DNA of 64,000 bases from Rhytidiadelphus loreus (GCA_947034895.1 OX344764.1:72707348-72771347); one strand, 5' to 3'. Shown: positions 23,901 through 40,654, counted from the stretch's first letter. A program made the numbers and translations. The notes: generated by a model not told the origin, from the letters alone.

Positions 23901-25474
23901 AGACCCCAAAATGGACCATTTGGTATGTGTCAACACCTCTTGCTCAATTAATTCTGTATAGAATCCTACGGGTTCCTCTATGTCTGTTATTCTTGGAAGT
24001 TCCATCCTTTGCTTCAGTTGGCCTTTTAACGTCATAACACGAATTCAAAAGAAGATTCAGACACAAAGATACAACACCTCCTCTGAATGGTTTGATCCAA
24101 AGCACTGCGGAAAGTTCACAGTTTTTGGAATACTCATTCTTTGCGCTGTGGTGAATATGTTTCAAGGTTTGTTTCCTAGCAGGGAACCTCGCATTAGGTG
24201 CAACCAGAGGTCTTACCATAAAGGAGGCAATGGAAAAAGGTAGCTTACGCATCTATAGGAAGCAGAATGGCTTTTTGTACGGGCTTTCCCAGATCAGAGG
24301 AATTAACATGACCACTCCTTTGTTACTTTTTAGAGACTCTCTATCGCTCTTTGCATGCATTTTTGGACGTTCACAAATTTATTGATACGTTGGTATCTTG
24401 TGCTTCTTTCTAACCCTGAAACGTGTCCTTGCTCAGATCTTTTGAGTGTGAGCGATCTGGAAGACTTGAAGCTGGCAGAGGAATTAGGAAGGACTTGCTA
24501 TGAAATGTATAACGTTACTGCCACAGGACTTGCACCAGAGATAGCTTACTTCAACACAGATGTAAGTCCATCCTGAAAAGTCTTATCATACAGAATCCAT
24601 GCAGTATTTCCACCATACCGCCATCCATGTTTCTAGCAAAGGGAGCATCTGAATCTGTGGGGGATTTTTTCTGCAGAATGGAAATGTGGACGTAGAAGGT
24701 GGGAGGGCAGATTCAGTTTACAAGCATGATATTCGCATCAAACCTGCAGATCGTCACAACCTCCTCCGGCCCGAAACAGTGGAGTCACTGTTCCTGCTTT
24801 ACCGAATCACTGAAGATTCCAAGTACGGATACATGAGATAGCATCGTCAATTATTGTCTGAAGATGAAACTTGTCTGAATCTTTTCTTTCAGGATGCATG
24901 TACTGTACTTGCATTTTGTGTTCAACTGCAGAAATGTGTAGATGTGCACTTTTACTTTCACACTTGTTTAGGTTATTGAGGAACTCATTGCTCAGTAACC
25001 TAACACTTTTCTGTTCCCTGCTGCAGGTACCGGGAATGGGGCTGGAAAATATTTCAGTCCTTTGAGGTTCACACGAAGGTGAAATCAGGGGGGTATTCAT
25101 CTCTTGACGACGTAACGTCAGTCCCAGCTCCAATGAGAGACAAGATGGAGACTTTTTTCCTCGGAGAGACTCTCAAGTATTTGTACCTGCTCTTTGGCGA
25201 CGCTAATGTACTACCATTGACCGAATTCGTGTTTAATACTGAGGCTCATCCACTACCTATCCGAAGTAAAAAAGTGGAACATGAATCCGAGAGAGCTGTG
25301 GATGCTTCTGCAAACAAAATGACAGATGATATTCTTGCAAAGCCAGAGGGAGATGTTTCTACCGACAAAGAGAAAGTTGTGGCTAGTACCACCAAGCATA
25401 AATCCAAGAAGACGAAGAAGAAGGTCCCCAAGGTGGAGAGTGTAGCTTTGACAATGAGAGATCTCCTTGTGTAG
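20961..25474 (+). CDS. MNS3: Class I alpha-1,2-mannosidase, MNS3 type (GH47; 9 exons, 695 aa)
   Basis: The exons are 20961-21038, 21868-22140, 22626-22895, 23025-23431, 23655-23922, 24167-24239, 24437-24561, 24677-24822 and 25027-25474. All are GT-AG and total 2,088 nt in one frame. GH47 enzymes trim alpha-1,2-mannose from N-glycans in the early secretory pathway; the plant MNS3 clade acts on one Man9 branch. The start ATG gives [16 protein letters not shown], the clade's N terminus. A signal anchor lies at about 49-62, as in a type II membrane protein. The catalytic domain follows: [64 protein letters not shown] and the terminal Ca2+ motif FNTEAHPL (616-623). After residue 627 there is an unusual 69-residue tail rich in Lys, Glu and Asp. 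The assignment to MNS3 rather than MNS1/2 rests on the N terminus and the YHL..G / [10 protein letters not shown] segments. Confidence 0.93.
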
Positions 25475-28400
25475 TCTACACGGTCACAAATTTCGTAAGT
25501 TCATTATACAGCCCCAGATCAAGGTTGCAGTTTTGCACGTAGGTTAGAGCGTTACAGTCTTAATATCTTGATGCTCCAGGTTGAGTAGCTCATATTGAGC
25601 TGTGGCTTATATGACTAATGGAGGCGAGTTCCCTTGGTATACTTGTTCTTCCATTATTCATACAGTCCAATTATTCGTGCGAGAGACCCATCGGCATGCT
25701 TCTGTGATGTATGTGCAAGACGTGCAAGTGAAGGTAGTTTGGAAGAGTACGTGAGGAAGCTCTTCAAAATTGCTCAGGCTTGCTCAGCTTTTAGGATACC
25801 TCACCGAAGCATCTGGGCATGGTTCCTACGATTAAATTGACTTTTGTTTTTGTTGGCAATTGAAAGAGGATTTTGACACATCTTAGCATGTGTTTTTCAG
25901 ATACCATATGAATAAACAATGAATTTTCAAAGTGTTGATTATAGGTGTGTCCAAAAACTTCAAAAATTGTAGGCTCTTTTTGAGTTATTGAATGATTTTC
26001 GAAAGGTGAAAGTAGTGTGTTTTGGACTAAAGAATAATTGGAGATCAATGAGGAACTATGCCAAAATTAGAAGAACTAAGGTACTTGATGAAAATTTACA
26101 AGCATCTTTCATGAATAATTAGACATTCAATCTTTCCAAAATCTACTTGTTCTCTAATGAAACTTTTATGAAAATTACCAAGCCCACATTTGTTGTTACA
26201 AATAATCAATTGTTAGATTGATGGGGTGCTCACACTTCTTGTCTTGTACTTGTGGCATAACATTATGTAGTAGTGTTGAGGTCAATATAGGAATAAAGGA
26301 ACTGAAAGTGAATAGAATGAACTCCAAAATCATCACTTCGTGTACATCTCCAAAATCAATATGTATCTATGTGGACGAAATGATTTTAGAACATCTACCA
26401 AAAAGAACTTATGTTGTTAATAACTTTTGCATATAGTATCCAAATGTTGTAGTCTTTGGTGCATTAGAAACTCCTTTTGCTTGGCAACAAGAAAATATGA
26501 AATTTTGACCAGTCTAGTACTAGTAACTTTGTATAGTAGCAAAAAGTGATGTTTTAGGAGGTGCCCACCTTTTGTTACTTTATATTAGAGTCTTGGGACA
26601 CATTAATACTATTATATAATATTATGGACTTTTAAAGTATGTTAGCACTTGGTATTGGGAATGGTATTAGTGAAGTAAATTTAGTTCAAAAGGGTATCAA
26701 ATTTCATTCAAAAACCTTCGCCAATACCATTTTCAAGGTGAAAGACCCACCTATTAAACTAATGAAAAAAAAATGATGGACAAAAAATTATTAGACAAAA
26801 TGATTGAAAACTCAACATTTTTTGGAAAAAGGATTTTTTCCATTTCAAAATATCAAAATTAATCAATTAAACAAAGTCTAGTTTTAATTCTATTGAGGAT
26901 ATTTATATTAGATAAGGTTTACCTCAATTGAAATATGAAACTTTGATTAGCAAAAAAAAAAAAAATATTATTTTGCTTTGTTTTAATTTATGTGTAGAAT
27001 GTTCTTTAATTAGTGCAAATAAACATTTAATTGCATAACAAGGCTAGTGTGTGAGCCTAAATATGTGAGCATGTGAGCCTTATGCATATGTATAAGTAGA
27101 TATCCTACAACCATTGAAGGTGCTTGTAATATAAACACCTATAATATAGGTATCTATAACATAGTTACACTATAATCATGGAAGGTTCTATAATAAGACA
27201 TCTATAACATAGGTGTATAGTCTTTTAGGCTCTTGGGCTTATACTCCTAGGCTCACATAATAGCTACCCTTGCCTCCAAAGTTGGAGTATATTTGGTCTT
27301 TGTGAAACCATTATTATACTAAAACTCTAATTTTCTTAGGTTGTTGATAAATGTAAAAAATTAACCCTTATTTAGTAGTTGGTTAATTCTCTAATCTCTC
27401 AATTGTTTCTAACTAATTTGGAGGATCTTTAATTCACTAATATATATAAATTTGAATTTTTCAAATTTTATTATCCATGGAAAATAATAAGTTCTTGTGT
27501 TTTCCCAAGGAGATAAATTTTGGATTGGATTTATGACAATATAAGAGAACTAGCCTTAGCCAATGATAATTGACCTCCTATTGTCTTAGGTACTAATAAA
27601 TTTAGAAATGTGTCTCCTATTGGTTAATTTTGTATTTTTTGACCTCTCCTAGCTAACTATGAATTTCTTATTCCAAATATGAATTCACAATTACCAAGTA
27701 GTCATAGTGTCATTCTTGTTGAATCTTCATATATCAATATAGAAGCCAAAATGAACATTCTCTTGAATTAGCTCTACCTAGTCTAAAGGTTGGCATTAAT
27801 TTTTATATTTTTCAAATATGATCATCAATAGTAAATAATAAGTTTTTATATTTTCCTTTGAGTTGAAAGAGGGGCAATGAAGGGGTCCCTCATTCCTCCT
27901 TGCAACTGCTTGTGTCATTAGAGAAAATTTCAACTATTTGGAGGGCTATTTAATTGCATGTAAACGGAGAAAAAATTAGTCAAAATCTTGTTATAGAGAA
28001 TCTTTCTAGTTTGTGTTAGCTTGTGTATCATGTTGGATTGGCAATTAAAAAATTATTATTACTATTATTTTATTTAAAAATAAATTATTATTTTAAATAA
28101 ATATTTAAAAATTAAAAAAATTATTTCACTATATTTGTACATTGGTTGAAAGTTAAACGGCCTTCCACAAAAAAAAATTCATTTTTTATGAAGTGCCAAA
28201 GTGGTGACATTAAATGTTTTAGTTGTATTCTTAATTTCAACATTCATTCACATATTAGATAGAAAATATCACATCAGTACATATCACATATCCAAAATTC
28301 TATTTTTTCATCCACAATCTAGTGATTTCATCTAAGATTATTTTTTAAATTGAATTTTTTTAGCAATTTTCCACCCTTTTGTATCATTGTGTTCCAAAGG

Positions 28401-28760
28401 CATGGTGCTACGTCCATTACTTAGGTGCAAATTGCTCACCAAATTGCTTGGAAAAAAAACACTAGCTCTCCACAAGGCCCATATTTTCTCTACTATGCGC
28501 ACTCTTTTCAAGAAGATTTGTAGGGTTAAATTACACCATTTTAAAATCAACCTTTACCTTTCACTACACAAAACTAGTCTTTTTAGCCAAAATGTTTACA
28601 AATACGGATAAAATTGTATAATTTTGGATGAAAAGTGCATTTATAGAATAAGAAAATACTTTTTGGTCCAAAAGATGGACGAATGTAGAAATAGAGTGAT
28701 TCACCAAATTATAAGTGATGGCCATTGTAAGTCTCAGCACTATCTCAAAAAGTAATTATA
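25475..28760. other. Intergenic between MNS3 and PRMT1
   Basis: The first few hundred bases are probably the MNS3 3' untranslated region. A 68-codon frame at 25634-25840 follows a plausible splice acceptor but matches nothing I know. From about 26000 the DNA is AT-rich and holds short reiterations such as CTATAACATAGGTGT (27115-27230) and repeated GTGAGCCT (27050-27080). I see no gene or paired terminal repeats. Confidence 0.45.
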
Positions 28761-29337
28761 AAAAAAAAGGGCTGGTCTACAACCTTTTCAACTCCAGGCG
28801 TACATTTTAGTCCAGATTCAAAAGTGAAAAAGATTCGCAATATCAGTCATTGTAGGCGGAAGGCAACGAAACTTTCGGACGATAAAATTTCTGACGGCAC
28901 CGACCGCACCGACGACGGGAATAGGCGACGAGAAACCGGCTATAGGCCGTCCGCTCCCGAAAGAAACCGGAAATTCAAACTATGTTTCACCTCTAGTCAC
29001 CGCCAATATCCGGCCATCGTCTCTCTCAGCCCTAGTCAAGACCGAAAATCTCGTTTTAGGTCTTCCAGAGTGCAGCCGCGACTTGGAGAGTGGCAGCAAC
29101 GGCCCTCCTCCCTGCAGCAGCTGCTCTCCCGCACCGAGTCCCTAGGCCTTATAATGCCCTAATTTGCTTAAATTTTTCTTGGATTTGCTTTAACTTCCTT
29201 GCATTTCCTTGACAGTGCTTGGATTTTCTTAGATTGCCTCGAATTTTCTCGGATTGGCTTGGATTTGTTGTGTGAGTTCTGTTGCGTTAGAGAGTTGGAA
29301 GAGAACGAGAGGTGCGGAGAGCGTTTGTTTATTTGCT
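28761..29337 (+). promoter_or_regulatory. PRMT1 promoter and 5' leader
   Basis: Base composition changes sharply here from AT-rich to CpG-rich (28850-29130), then to a leader with repeated CTTGGATTTG-like units (29170-29275). It ends at the PRMT1 start codon. The 112-codon frame at 28824-29162 is Arg/Ser-rich, has no motif and is more likely composition than a gene, although an upstream open frame is possible. Confidence 0.5.
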
Positions 29338-32651
<3,314 letters not shown>

Positions 32652-33224
32652 GTTAGTGGAGTAGATGGTAAGTCTTGTATTCCAGAATTTTATACAAATC
32701 TCTAATCCTTTCCAACCTTACGTTGATGCAAGGTAAGTTAGATTTCATTTTCTTATCCCTGTTTTGCCAAGAAGGCAATATAATTTTTTAATGAAAGTGG
32801 AGAAATTAATTGGTGCGCAACGGTATCTCAGATTATTGCACCTGCAGGCTTTGATTTTGGAATTTTATCGCTGATATTGTGACTTTGTGCTAGTTTTTTG
32901 AAAAATGGATATCATTGATAAGAACGTACTCTGGATTATGGCTGCTCTTGTATGACCACATTTTTTCTCAATCATTCTTGGGGTCCTTGCAAGGTTACCA
33001 CACCTCAATTGAGTATTATTGAATTGAATAATTTTTTGTTTGAAGTCAAAATAATATATTCTAGATTCTATAAAGCATATTTATGAATAACTAAGCCAGC
33101 AAGACAACGCCAGTCAAACCAACTCAGGCATTCAAATCCAGACGAGTCAGAAGAAACTTGTATACGAATATGTACACCAAGTTCAATGCCATGTCCCCAA
33201 AATTAACTTCATCTATTCAATAAC
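32652..33224. other. PRMT1 3' flank
   Basis: This is probably the 3' untranslated region followed by spacer. No separate feature is recognised. Confidence 0.45.
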
Positions 33225-33228
33225 TTAA

Positions 33229-34142
33229 CACCTAAAGGACCATTGTCCCCTAGGGGGACAAAATGGATTTCGGGCAGGTTCCTATGATTTCAATTTTTAG
33301 TGAAACTTTTTGAAACTTTCTCATGAGATAGGAAAACTTATTAGCTTCGTGGAAATATAAATTTTATTTCAATTGGTGCCTGGGAACAAAAGTTATGGCA
33401 TCTTAAACATAATTTTTATGTCACCGGGCAGAAAAATAAATCTACAAAAATTTGAAATTATTTTTTTAATTTCTTTCTTCTTGAAGATCATATTTTTGTC
33501 TACATGTGAAGCTTTGATTCATTCCATTTGGATTAGTAATGTGAAAGTTATGAACAATCTTGTTTTTTGGGCAATTTGAGCATCTTCTTGAAAAAATAAC
33601 TTATAGAATGCAATTTTCAAAAAAATTCAGAATTTTTTTTTTGACAAGGTTAAGTTTTCTATTTAGAACAATCTCACCATTGAGATTATTGTGTTTCAAT
33701 ACCATTTTAGAGCTATTAGCGATTTAGTTTTTCTTTCAATCTTGGAACTACTTCTACTTAACAATTTTTTAAAGAATGAAAATCAAGCATGAGTGTTTTT
33801 TAAATTTTTTTCTAGACTTTCAACTCAATTCTTCAACACAAAATATTTGAAATTCAAGGTCCATGGTGCAAATTTTTTCCACAAATGGCATTCAAAGTCA
33901 TCTGAAATTGTAGGCCAGTGTTCAAAAAAACTTCCTTTTTCCAACTTTGAATGCTAATATCTTCCAATCTGTACGGTCAAACTCCATGAAATTTTTATCA
34001 CATGATCCTCAACTAGTAAAATACAAGATCTTACGGTTAGATTCTAAAAACAAGTGTTTTGTTTTGTTTTTTTGGATGAATGCAGCAGAATTGGCAGTTT
34101 TGAGTAGTTTTTGATAGAAGAATGGCCTTGGTCCTTTAGGAG
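33229..34142. mobile_element. TTAA-flanked element, copy 3 (914 bp)
   Basis: TTAA occurs at 33225-33228 and 34143-34146. The inverted ends are CACCTAAAGGACCATTGTCC and (reverse complement) CTCCTAAAGGACCAAGGCC. Inside, AATGCTAATATCTTCCAATC (about 33950) is shared with copies 1, 2 and 4. It is non-coding. Confidence 0.65.
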
Positions 34143-34249
34143 TTAATGTAATGCAATCAGTCACATTATCATCCATTAATAGCATTATTTCATCCCGAAA
34201 TCTAGAAATGCATCCTAAATAATTGATGTCATTATAATTGTTATCATTG

Positions 34250-34717
34250 ATATTATAATTAATAATAAAAAATCTACAATAAAAGGGGGTTGATTGAAAT
34301 TTTGCCATAAACTAGTAATGTACATATAAAAAAAATGTAAATGTAAATGTAAGACATTGACTACAAGTGGTAGGAATTGTCACATTGCACAAATAGGAAG
34401 GTTTACCTTAGTAGGTTAAATGCACAAGATGTTTTTTAATTACATTGGAGGGTCATTTCAAGCTAGTTCCTCATGTTGATAACCAATTGTCTAGACACTA
34501 CTTAGCAGAATTAAAAATTACTAAAAACTCACTAAGAAAAAATTATTAAATTATTACAATAAAAATGAAAAAAAATGAAAAAAATGAAAAAAAATAAAAT
34601 TTTACTATTATTATCTAACGTGGTAATCACATTAGCTTGCTGTTGTGGCCAGGTTTCCACAATCTAGAAACTTGGGGGAACTTGCAGCCTTATAGACTAT
34701 ATGTATTTCATCTAATG
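34250..34717. repeat. Segment repeated in reverse at 49790-49990, ending in a CATTAG-family element
   Basis: 34250-34442 (for example AGGAAGGTTTACCTTAGTAG) is the reverse complement of 49810-49990. It is followed by a probable CATTAG-family element, 34443 (CATTGGAGGG) to 34717 (ATCTAATG), whose interior is a run of A-rich triplets. Neither part codes for protein. Confidence 0.5.
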
Positions 34718-35870
34718 AATTGAAAGTTGTACAGTGCAAGGATAGAGTTTATAATCCATTTAATTCAATCTTTGAAGCTATCTATGTTGAAGACACTCAT
34801 ATTGAATGGAATGCTTATGGGATTGTTTCAATAGAGATTTTGAAGTGATCAATGGTAAACTTGTTATTAACCCTTAGAAGCTAGAGGAAAAGTCTAAAAT
34901 TGCTAATTATTGATGTATTGTCCACAATAAAAAAATTTATAAACCTTTCATAAGTACATGATGTTAGGTTCAATTATGAAAATTTTCAAAAGCAAATATG
35001 GACCCTAGCTTATTCTGAATCACCCTACAATGCAAGGAGGTTAAGTGTATTGGCAATACAATAGTCATTCTTTGGTGATTTTTTATGCAATGAGAATTTT
35101 TTTAATTTGAAATCCAAATGATAAGAAAATGATAAGATTGCAAGATAGTAAGTTTGAAGTTAGAAGAAAATATTTTTCTTGAAGCCAACCCAATATAGCT
35201 AATAAAGTTTGACTCTTCTTAGAAAATGATTTGAGAACTAAATTTTTATTTTAACAATTGTATGCCTTATTTTATTAGATACATACATGCCAAATTTCAA
35301 AAGTTGATGAACGTTTATGCAAAAGATGCCCAAATTGTCCTATCTACCAAGAAGTTAAAGGCAACATAACTTTTGATTCAAGCACCCAATCAAAAGAAAA
35401 TAATAATGACACTAAAGAAGTACATGTTCACACCTTGTGTCAAAACTTTGTGAACACCCAACCAAAATTGACTTCATAGGTTCCTACTTAGATTTTCAAT
35501 TGTCATTTCAACAAACAATTGACCTTTGGAGGTTAAAAACTATCAATTTGGTCAAAATGACACTTGAATTGATTGTTTTTGGTTTCATGGTATATCCCCT
35601 ATACATATATGTAGTAGAGGGAAGGGAGAATTTGTAAAGAAAATTGGGGTCGAGAAAAAATTGGACACTTAAATTTTATATGTAAGATAGGCCTACTTAA
35701 AAAAACCCATGAATGCTTTACAATAACCATAAGGTACTAGAAATATGCCCCTTGTAGCTTTTTATGTACGAATATGGTCATCTTAGATGCACTAATTAAG
35801 GTAAATAGCCCCACATTAAATTTCCTCTTAACTCAAGTGTATACTTTAAATCACAAAGAGTGATCTCCCC
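34718..35870. other. AT-rich spacer, no feature recognised
   Basis: I see no gene or repeat structure beyond short AT-rich tracts. Confidence 0.45.
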
Positions 35871-37140
35871 AAGCACAAGCTGAAACCATAAACAAAATGA
35901 CTTAAACCAACACCCTAACTTCTCCCCAACAATCTTGAAACACAACACACTCTAACCCCAATTCAACAATCCCATGAGAACCCCCAATTCTCATCTTCAT
36001 CCTAAAAGTCACTCCAGCTTTCCTAATCAACCCATCCTCAACTAAGGTTCTGGTTGCCCATTCAAAAATTCTCACATTCCATAAACAAAACAATTGAAAC
36101 CAACATCCTAACTTCTTTCAATCAATCTTGAAGCACAATGCACTCTAATCCCGACTCAACAATTCACTTCAACTTCTTTACTAAGCCCAAACTCAACCAA
36201 GGTTATGTTTGTCCATTCAAAAATTCTCAAATTCCCTCCTAATCTCCCAAAGTAGAAGAATTCAACCCTAATCAAGCCAATCCCAACACAAAGTGAAACC
36301 ATAAAACTATAAATAAAACAATTGAAACCGACACCAGACACCCTAACTTCTCTCCAATGATCTTGAAGCACACAATACTCTAACCCCTACTTAGCAATCC
36401 CATGAACACCCCCAATTCTCATCTCTACCCTAAAATTCACTTTAGCTTTCATAAATATCATCCCATCCTCAACAAAGGTTATGGTTGCTTATTCAAAATT
36501 CTCACATTCCCTCCTAATCTCCTAAGGCAACAAAATTTAACACTAATCAAGCTAGCTCCAACACAAGCTAAAACCATAAATATAAGGCCCGCAACGAACA
36601 CCCTAACTTCTTCCAATCAATCTTGAAGCACAATGCACTCTAACCCCCACTCAATAATCCCATGAACACCCCCAATTCTCATCTCCACCCTAAAATTCAC
36701 TCTAGCTTTCCTAAATAGCTCAAGCTTAGCCAAGGTTCTGGTTGTCCATTTAAAAATTCTCATATTCCCTCCTAATCTCCCAAAGTAGTAGAATTCAACC
36801 TTGATCAAGCCAACCCCAATACAAGCTAAAAGCATAAAACCACAAAACCTTAAACAAAACGACCACACTTGACACAACCTCAACACAAAGTGTATCCTTA
36901 AATTCTAAAATCCTAAACAAAACAATCACAACCACCACAATCCCGATGCGCGCAAGGTGAATCCATAAAGCCCTAAAATTGTAAACAAAATGATTGCAAC
37001 CAATGCAACTACAATATAGTCTAACTTCCCATACCAAAAGCACTAAAGGATAGTCAATGAAGAGATGAATTTCAATTAACTGACTTGATCAAGAACCACA
37101 AGCTTTGAAGAACTTCCAACCTCAAAAGTATCTATTTGAC
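35871..37140 (-). repeat. Reiterated ~273-bp unit, left (inverted) arm
   Basis: At least four degenerate units read on the minus strand, spaced about 270-275 bp (landmark CCTAATCAAGC at about 36268, 36543, 36798 and others). Translated, each gives a recurring peptide with RIFEWATRTLVE and RKARVNFRVEMRIGG. Frames break at indels, so it is a repeat family rather than a working gene. The arm faces a plus-strand copy at 37650-39660. Confidence 0.7.
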
Positions 37141-37649
37141 GGGCGCGAGCTTGGAAATACATGTACACTATGACAATTGAGAGAGAAGGGGGTTTGACGG
37201 GGAGAAGAATCTGAGAGGTGGTAAACCACCTTATTTGGCAACATCCACGTGAACAAGGCGTTGATATTTGAATGGCTTAGATGAGATTTTAAAAATTATA
37301 ACTATGTCCATTTTATCATTCACATGAAATTATCTACCAACACGAAGGTTCTTTTTTATCTTGATGTGACATTGACTTTTTCTATTTGAATGTCTGTCGA
37401 CTTGGATGGACATTTCATCAACAGGTTGTCCAAAAAATAATTATTTTTATTTTTTAGAATCTTGACGGTGAATCTTGATATTTTGTTGATCTGATGGACA
37501 TCTAGAGTTTTAGAGGTGATGTGACAATGAAAATTTTGGTCCACATCTATATTCATCATACTATAAATTTTTTGCATGGTCCCGATCTGTCAAAGCTAAC
37601 TTATTAATAAAAGATAGGGTTCATTTAATTTGAAATTTATAGCCTGCGG

Positions 37650-39660
37650 TTCCTGATTAGATCAATTAATTGAAATTCATCCCTTCTTCGGTTGTGCTTT
37701 AGTGCTTTTGGCATTAAATTAGACTGTGTCAAGGTTGTGTTGGTTGTGAAGAAGTTAGGGTGCTCATTGCAGGCATTATGTTTAAGGTTTTATGGTTTCA
37801 ACTTGTCTTAGAATTGGCTTGATTAAGATTGAATTCTGCTACCATGGGAGATACTTTCGAGTTTTGAGGATAGGAGTTCTTCTTAAGAGCCCATGGTTCC
37901 TAATCAGGTTAGTTGATTGAAATTCATCCATTCTTTGGTTGTGCTTTGTACTTTTGGCATGGAGAGTCAAGTTGTATTGGGGTTGTGCCGGTTGCAAAGA
38001 AGTTAGGGTGTTCATTGCGAGCCTTATGTTTATGGTTTTATGGTTTTAGCTTGTAGGGTAGTTGCAAGAAACACCTACCAATTTTCGTTCAAAACGGCCA
38101 TTTCACTCCAGTTCGTGGATTTTGAAATAATTTAAAAAAAAATAAAATATGGATAATGTGTAAAGCATTAAAAAAATGATATGTGCAAAAATTCAGACCT
38201 AAATTTTTTTATCTCTAAGAGTTATGCACGGTCAAAGAGGGTTGAAAAATAGAAGAAAATAGACAGTTTGAAATTTAATTCTTAAAAAATAGTAAAAAAA
38301 TTCTAAAAATTCTAAAAAAAAATTAATTTTTTCTAACTTATAGATACTCCTTTTCACCAATTTTCACTATTGGAAAAATAAAATTGTGTTCTCTACACTT
38401 GCGCAAAGGTAGTGCTCTTTGAGCACATGTGGAGGGTGGACAATTTACTATTTTTAGAAATCCTTTGGTGAGATTGTGTAACTTTAGTATAAGTCCTTGT
38501 ATACCAATTTTGAAATTCAAATTCTTATTTTTGGATCAAAAATAGTACTACAAACCCCCAAAATGGCCAAGGTAGACATCCAATCGGGGGCAGTTTAAAA
38601 ATAGTAAAATAATTTTAAAAAAACCCAAAAAATTATTCAACATCTGAAACTACCACATGTACCTTCATTTCAAGTTTCATAGAAGATGGACACACGATGC
38701 AAAAGTTATGAGCAAAAAAACACCTGTCTAAGGTCAAGGGGACAAAAAATAGGACAAGTGTTTCTTGCAATCACCCTGTATCATAACTAGCTTGATTGTG
38801 GTTAGCTTCTGCTACCTTGAAAAATTAGGAGGGAATGTGAGAATTTTTGAATGGGCAACTAGAACCTTGGTTGAGCTTGGGCTTATTAGGAAAGCTAGAG
38901 TGAATTTTAGGGTGGAGATGAAAAGTGGGGGTGCTCATGGGATTGTTGAGTCAGAGTTAGAATGGGTTGTGCTTCAAAATCGATTGAAAGAAGTTGGGGT
39001 GTCGGATTCAGTCATTTTGTTTAGGGTTGTGTGGTCTTAATATGGTTTCATCTTGTATTGGAGCTAGCATGATTAGGGTTAAATTCTTCTACCTTAGGAG
39101 ATTAGGAGGAAATGTGAGAATCTTTGAAATGGCAACAAGAACCTTGGATGAGTTTGGGCTATTTAGGAAAGCTAGAGTAATTTTTAGGGTGGAGATGAAA
39201 ATTTGGGGGCTCATGGGATTGCTAAGTATTGTAAGAAGGGATTAAAGTGCGTTGTGCCTAAGGATCAATTTGAAGAAGTGAGGGTGTTGATTTTGGTTAA
39301 TTTGTTTAGGATTTTATGGTTTTGGCTTGTGTTGGGGTTGACTTGATTAGGGTTGAATTCTACTACCTTGGGAGATTAGGAAAAAATGTGAGAACTTTTG
39401 AATGGGCAACCAGAACCTTGGTTGAGGATGGGATGATTAGGAAAGCTAGAGTGAATTTTAGGGTGGAGATGAGAATTGGAGGGGGGAGGGCTCATGGGAT
39501 TACTATGTTCGGATTATAGTGCATTGTGCTTCTAGATCGATTGGAGAGGTTAGGATGTGAGTTTCGGTCATTTTGTTTATGGTTTTATGGTTTCACTTTG
39601 TATTGAGGCTAGCTTGATTAGGGTTGAACTTTGCTTCTTTGGGCACAATTGTATTGAATT
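37650..39660 (+). repeat. Reiterated ~273-bp unit, right arm
   Basis: This is the same unit as the left arm but on the plus strand, with landmarks (CTTGATTAGGGTT variants) near 38790, 39068, 39341 and 39615. The first unit is split by the 721-bp element at 38056-38776. The outer border segment (TTAATTGAAATTCATCC with GTGCTTTTGGCAT) mirrors 37020-37075 in the left arm, so both arms share the same internal start. Confidence 0.7.
38056..38776. mobile_element. 4-bp-TSD TIR element, copy 1 (721 bp)
   Basis: The ends are GGGTAGTTGCAAGAAACAC and (reverse complement) GGGTGATTGCAAGAAACAC, flanked by TGTA at 38052-38055 and 38777-38780. Removing it leaves AGCTTGTATCATAACTAGC, matching the other 273-bp units, which independently confirms the borders. 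The interior is A/T-rich and non-coding. It contains CTTGCGCAAAGG.. and GAGCACATGTGGAGG segments shared with the other copies. Confidence 0.8.
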
Positions 39661-39922
39661 TTCTACAACTCATGGTTGAGTTTGAAAAGTAGATGAGCAA
39701 TAACTTTCCTTGAGTTTCCATTCCAGTTCATAGCCTAATTTATTAAATATGATTTCAGAAGTGTCAATTGAAAATCACATTGTAGTAGAATGTCCAATTT
39801 ATGCATGGGGCATATGTTAAACTCAAGTCAACCATATAGAATTAATCTTTTTGTGGAAAGGACAAATATCTACTTTGGACAACTACTAAACGTAATCCAT
39901 GAAGAGTGTAGCTCTCATACAA

Positions 39923-40654
39923 GGGTGTTTGGCAAGAAACCCTTGTCCTTCTTTTTGTCCCCTTGGCCCTAGACATGTGATTTTTTGCTCATAACTTCTG
40001 TATCATATGTTAATTTTATATGAAATTTGAAATGAAGCACATATAATAGTTGTAGCCATTGAGTAATTTTTACCATTTAAAAAATGAATAATTTATTATT
40101 TTTAAATAGACCTCAATTAGATGTCTACTTTTGCCATTTGGAGAGGAGTACTATTTTTGATCCAAAAAATGCAAAATTTTTGAAGGTCAAAATTGTAATA
40201 CAAAGACTTCTACTAAAATTGTACAAGCTTAAGAAGAGATTTTTTTAAAATAGTAAAGTGACCACCTTCCACATGTGTTCAAAATGCACTGCATTTGCGC
40301 AAGTGCAAAGAATGCAATTTTTTTTCCAAAGATGCAAATGGTTGAGAAGGAGCAACTTCAAGTTAGGAAAACATTTCAATTTTTATTTTATTTTTTGAAT
40401 ACTTTTATTTTTTTCTAAAAATCAAGCATCAAGGTATCCATTTTCTTGGTATTTTTCATCAATCTATCTTTTTGTACATAACTTTTAGAGATAAATTTTT
40501 CTAGTCCTCAATTTTTATAAATACTATTTTGAATGCTCTACATAGTATCCATATTTTATTTCATTTAAAAAATTATTATTCCAAATGTCATAGTAAAATT
40601 ATTTGAAATAGGCCATTTTGAGACAAAAATGGCAAGTGTTTCTTGCAATGACCC
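39923..40654. mobile_element. 4-bp-TSD TIR element, copy 2 (732 bp)
   Basis: The ends are GGGTGTTTGGCAAGAAAC and (reverse complement) GGGTCATTGCAAGAAACAC, with ACAA duplicated at 39919-39922 and 40655-40658. The body matches copy 1 in inverted orientation. It is non-coding. Confidence 0.75.

Noticed and set aside
28824..29162. 112-codon frame upstream of PRMT1
   Set aside because: Arg/Ser-rich, no motif, lies in the CpG-rich promoter/leader; kept only as a remote possibility.
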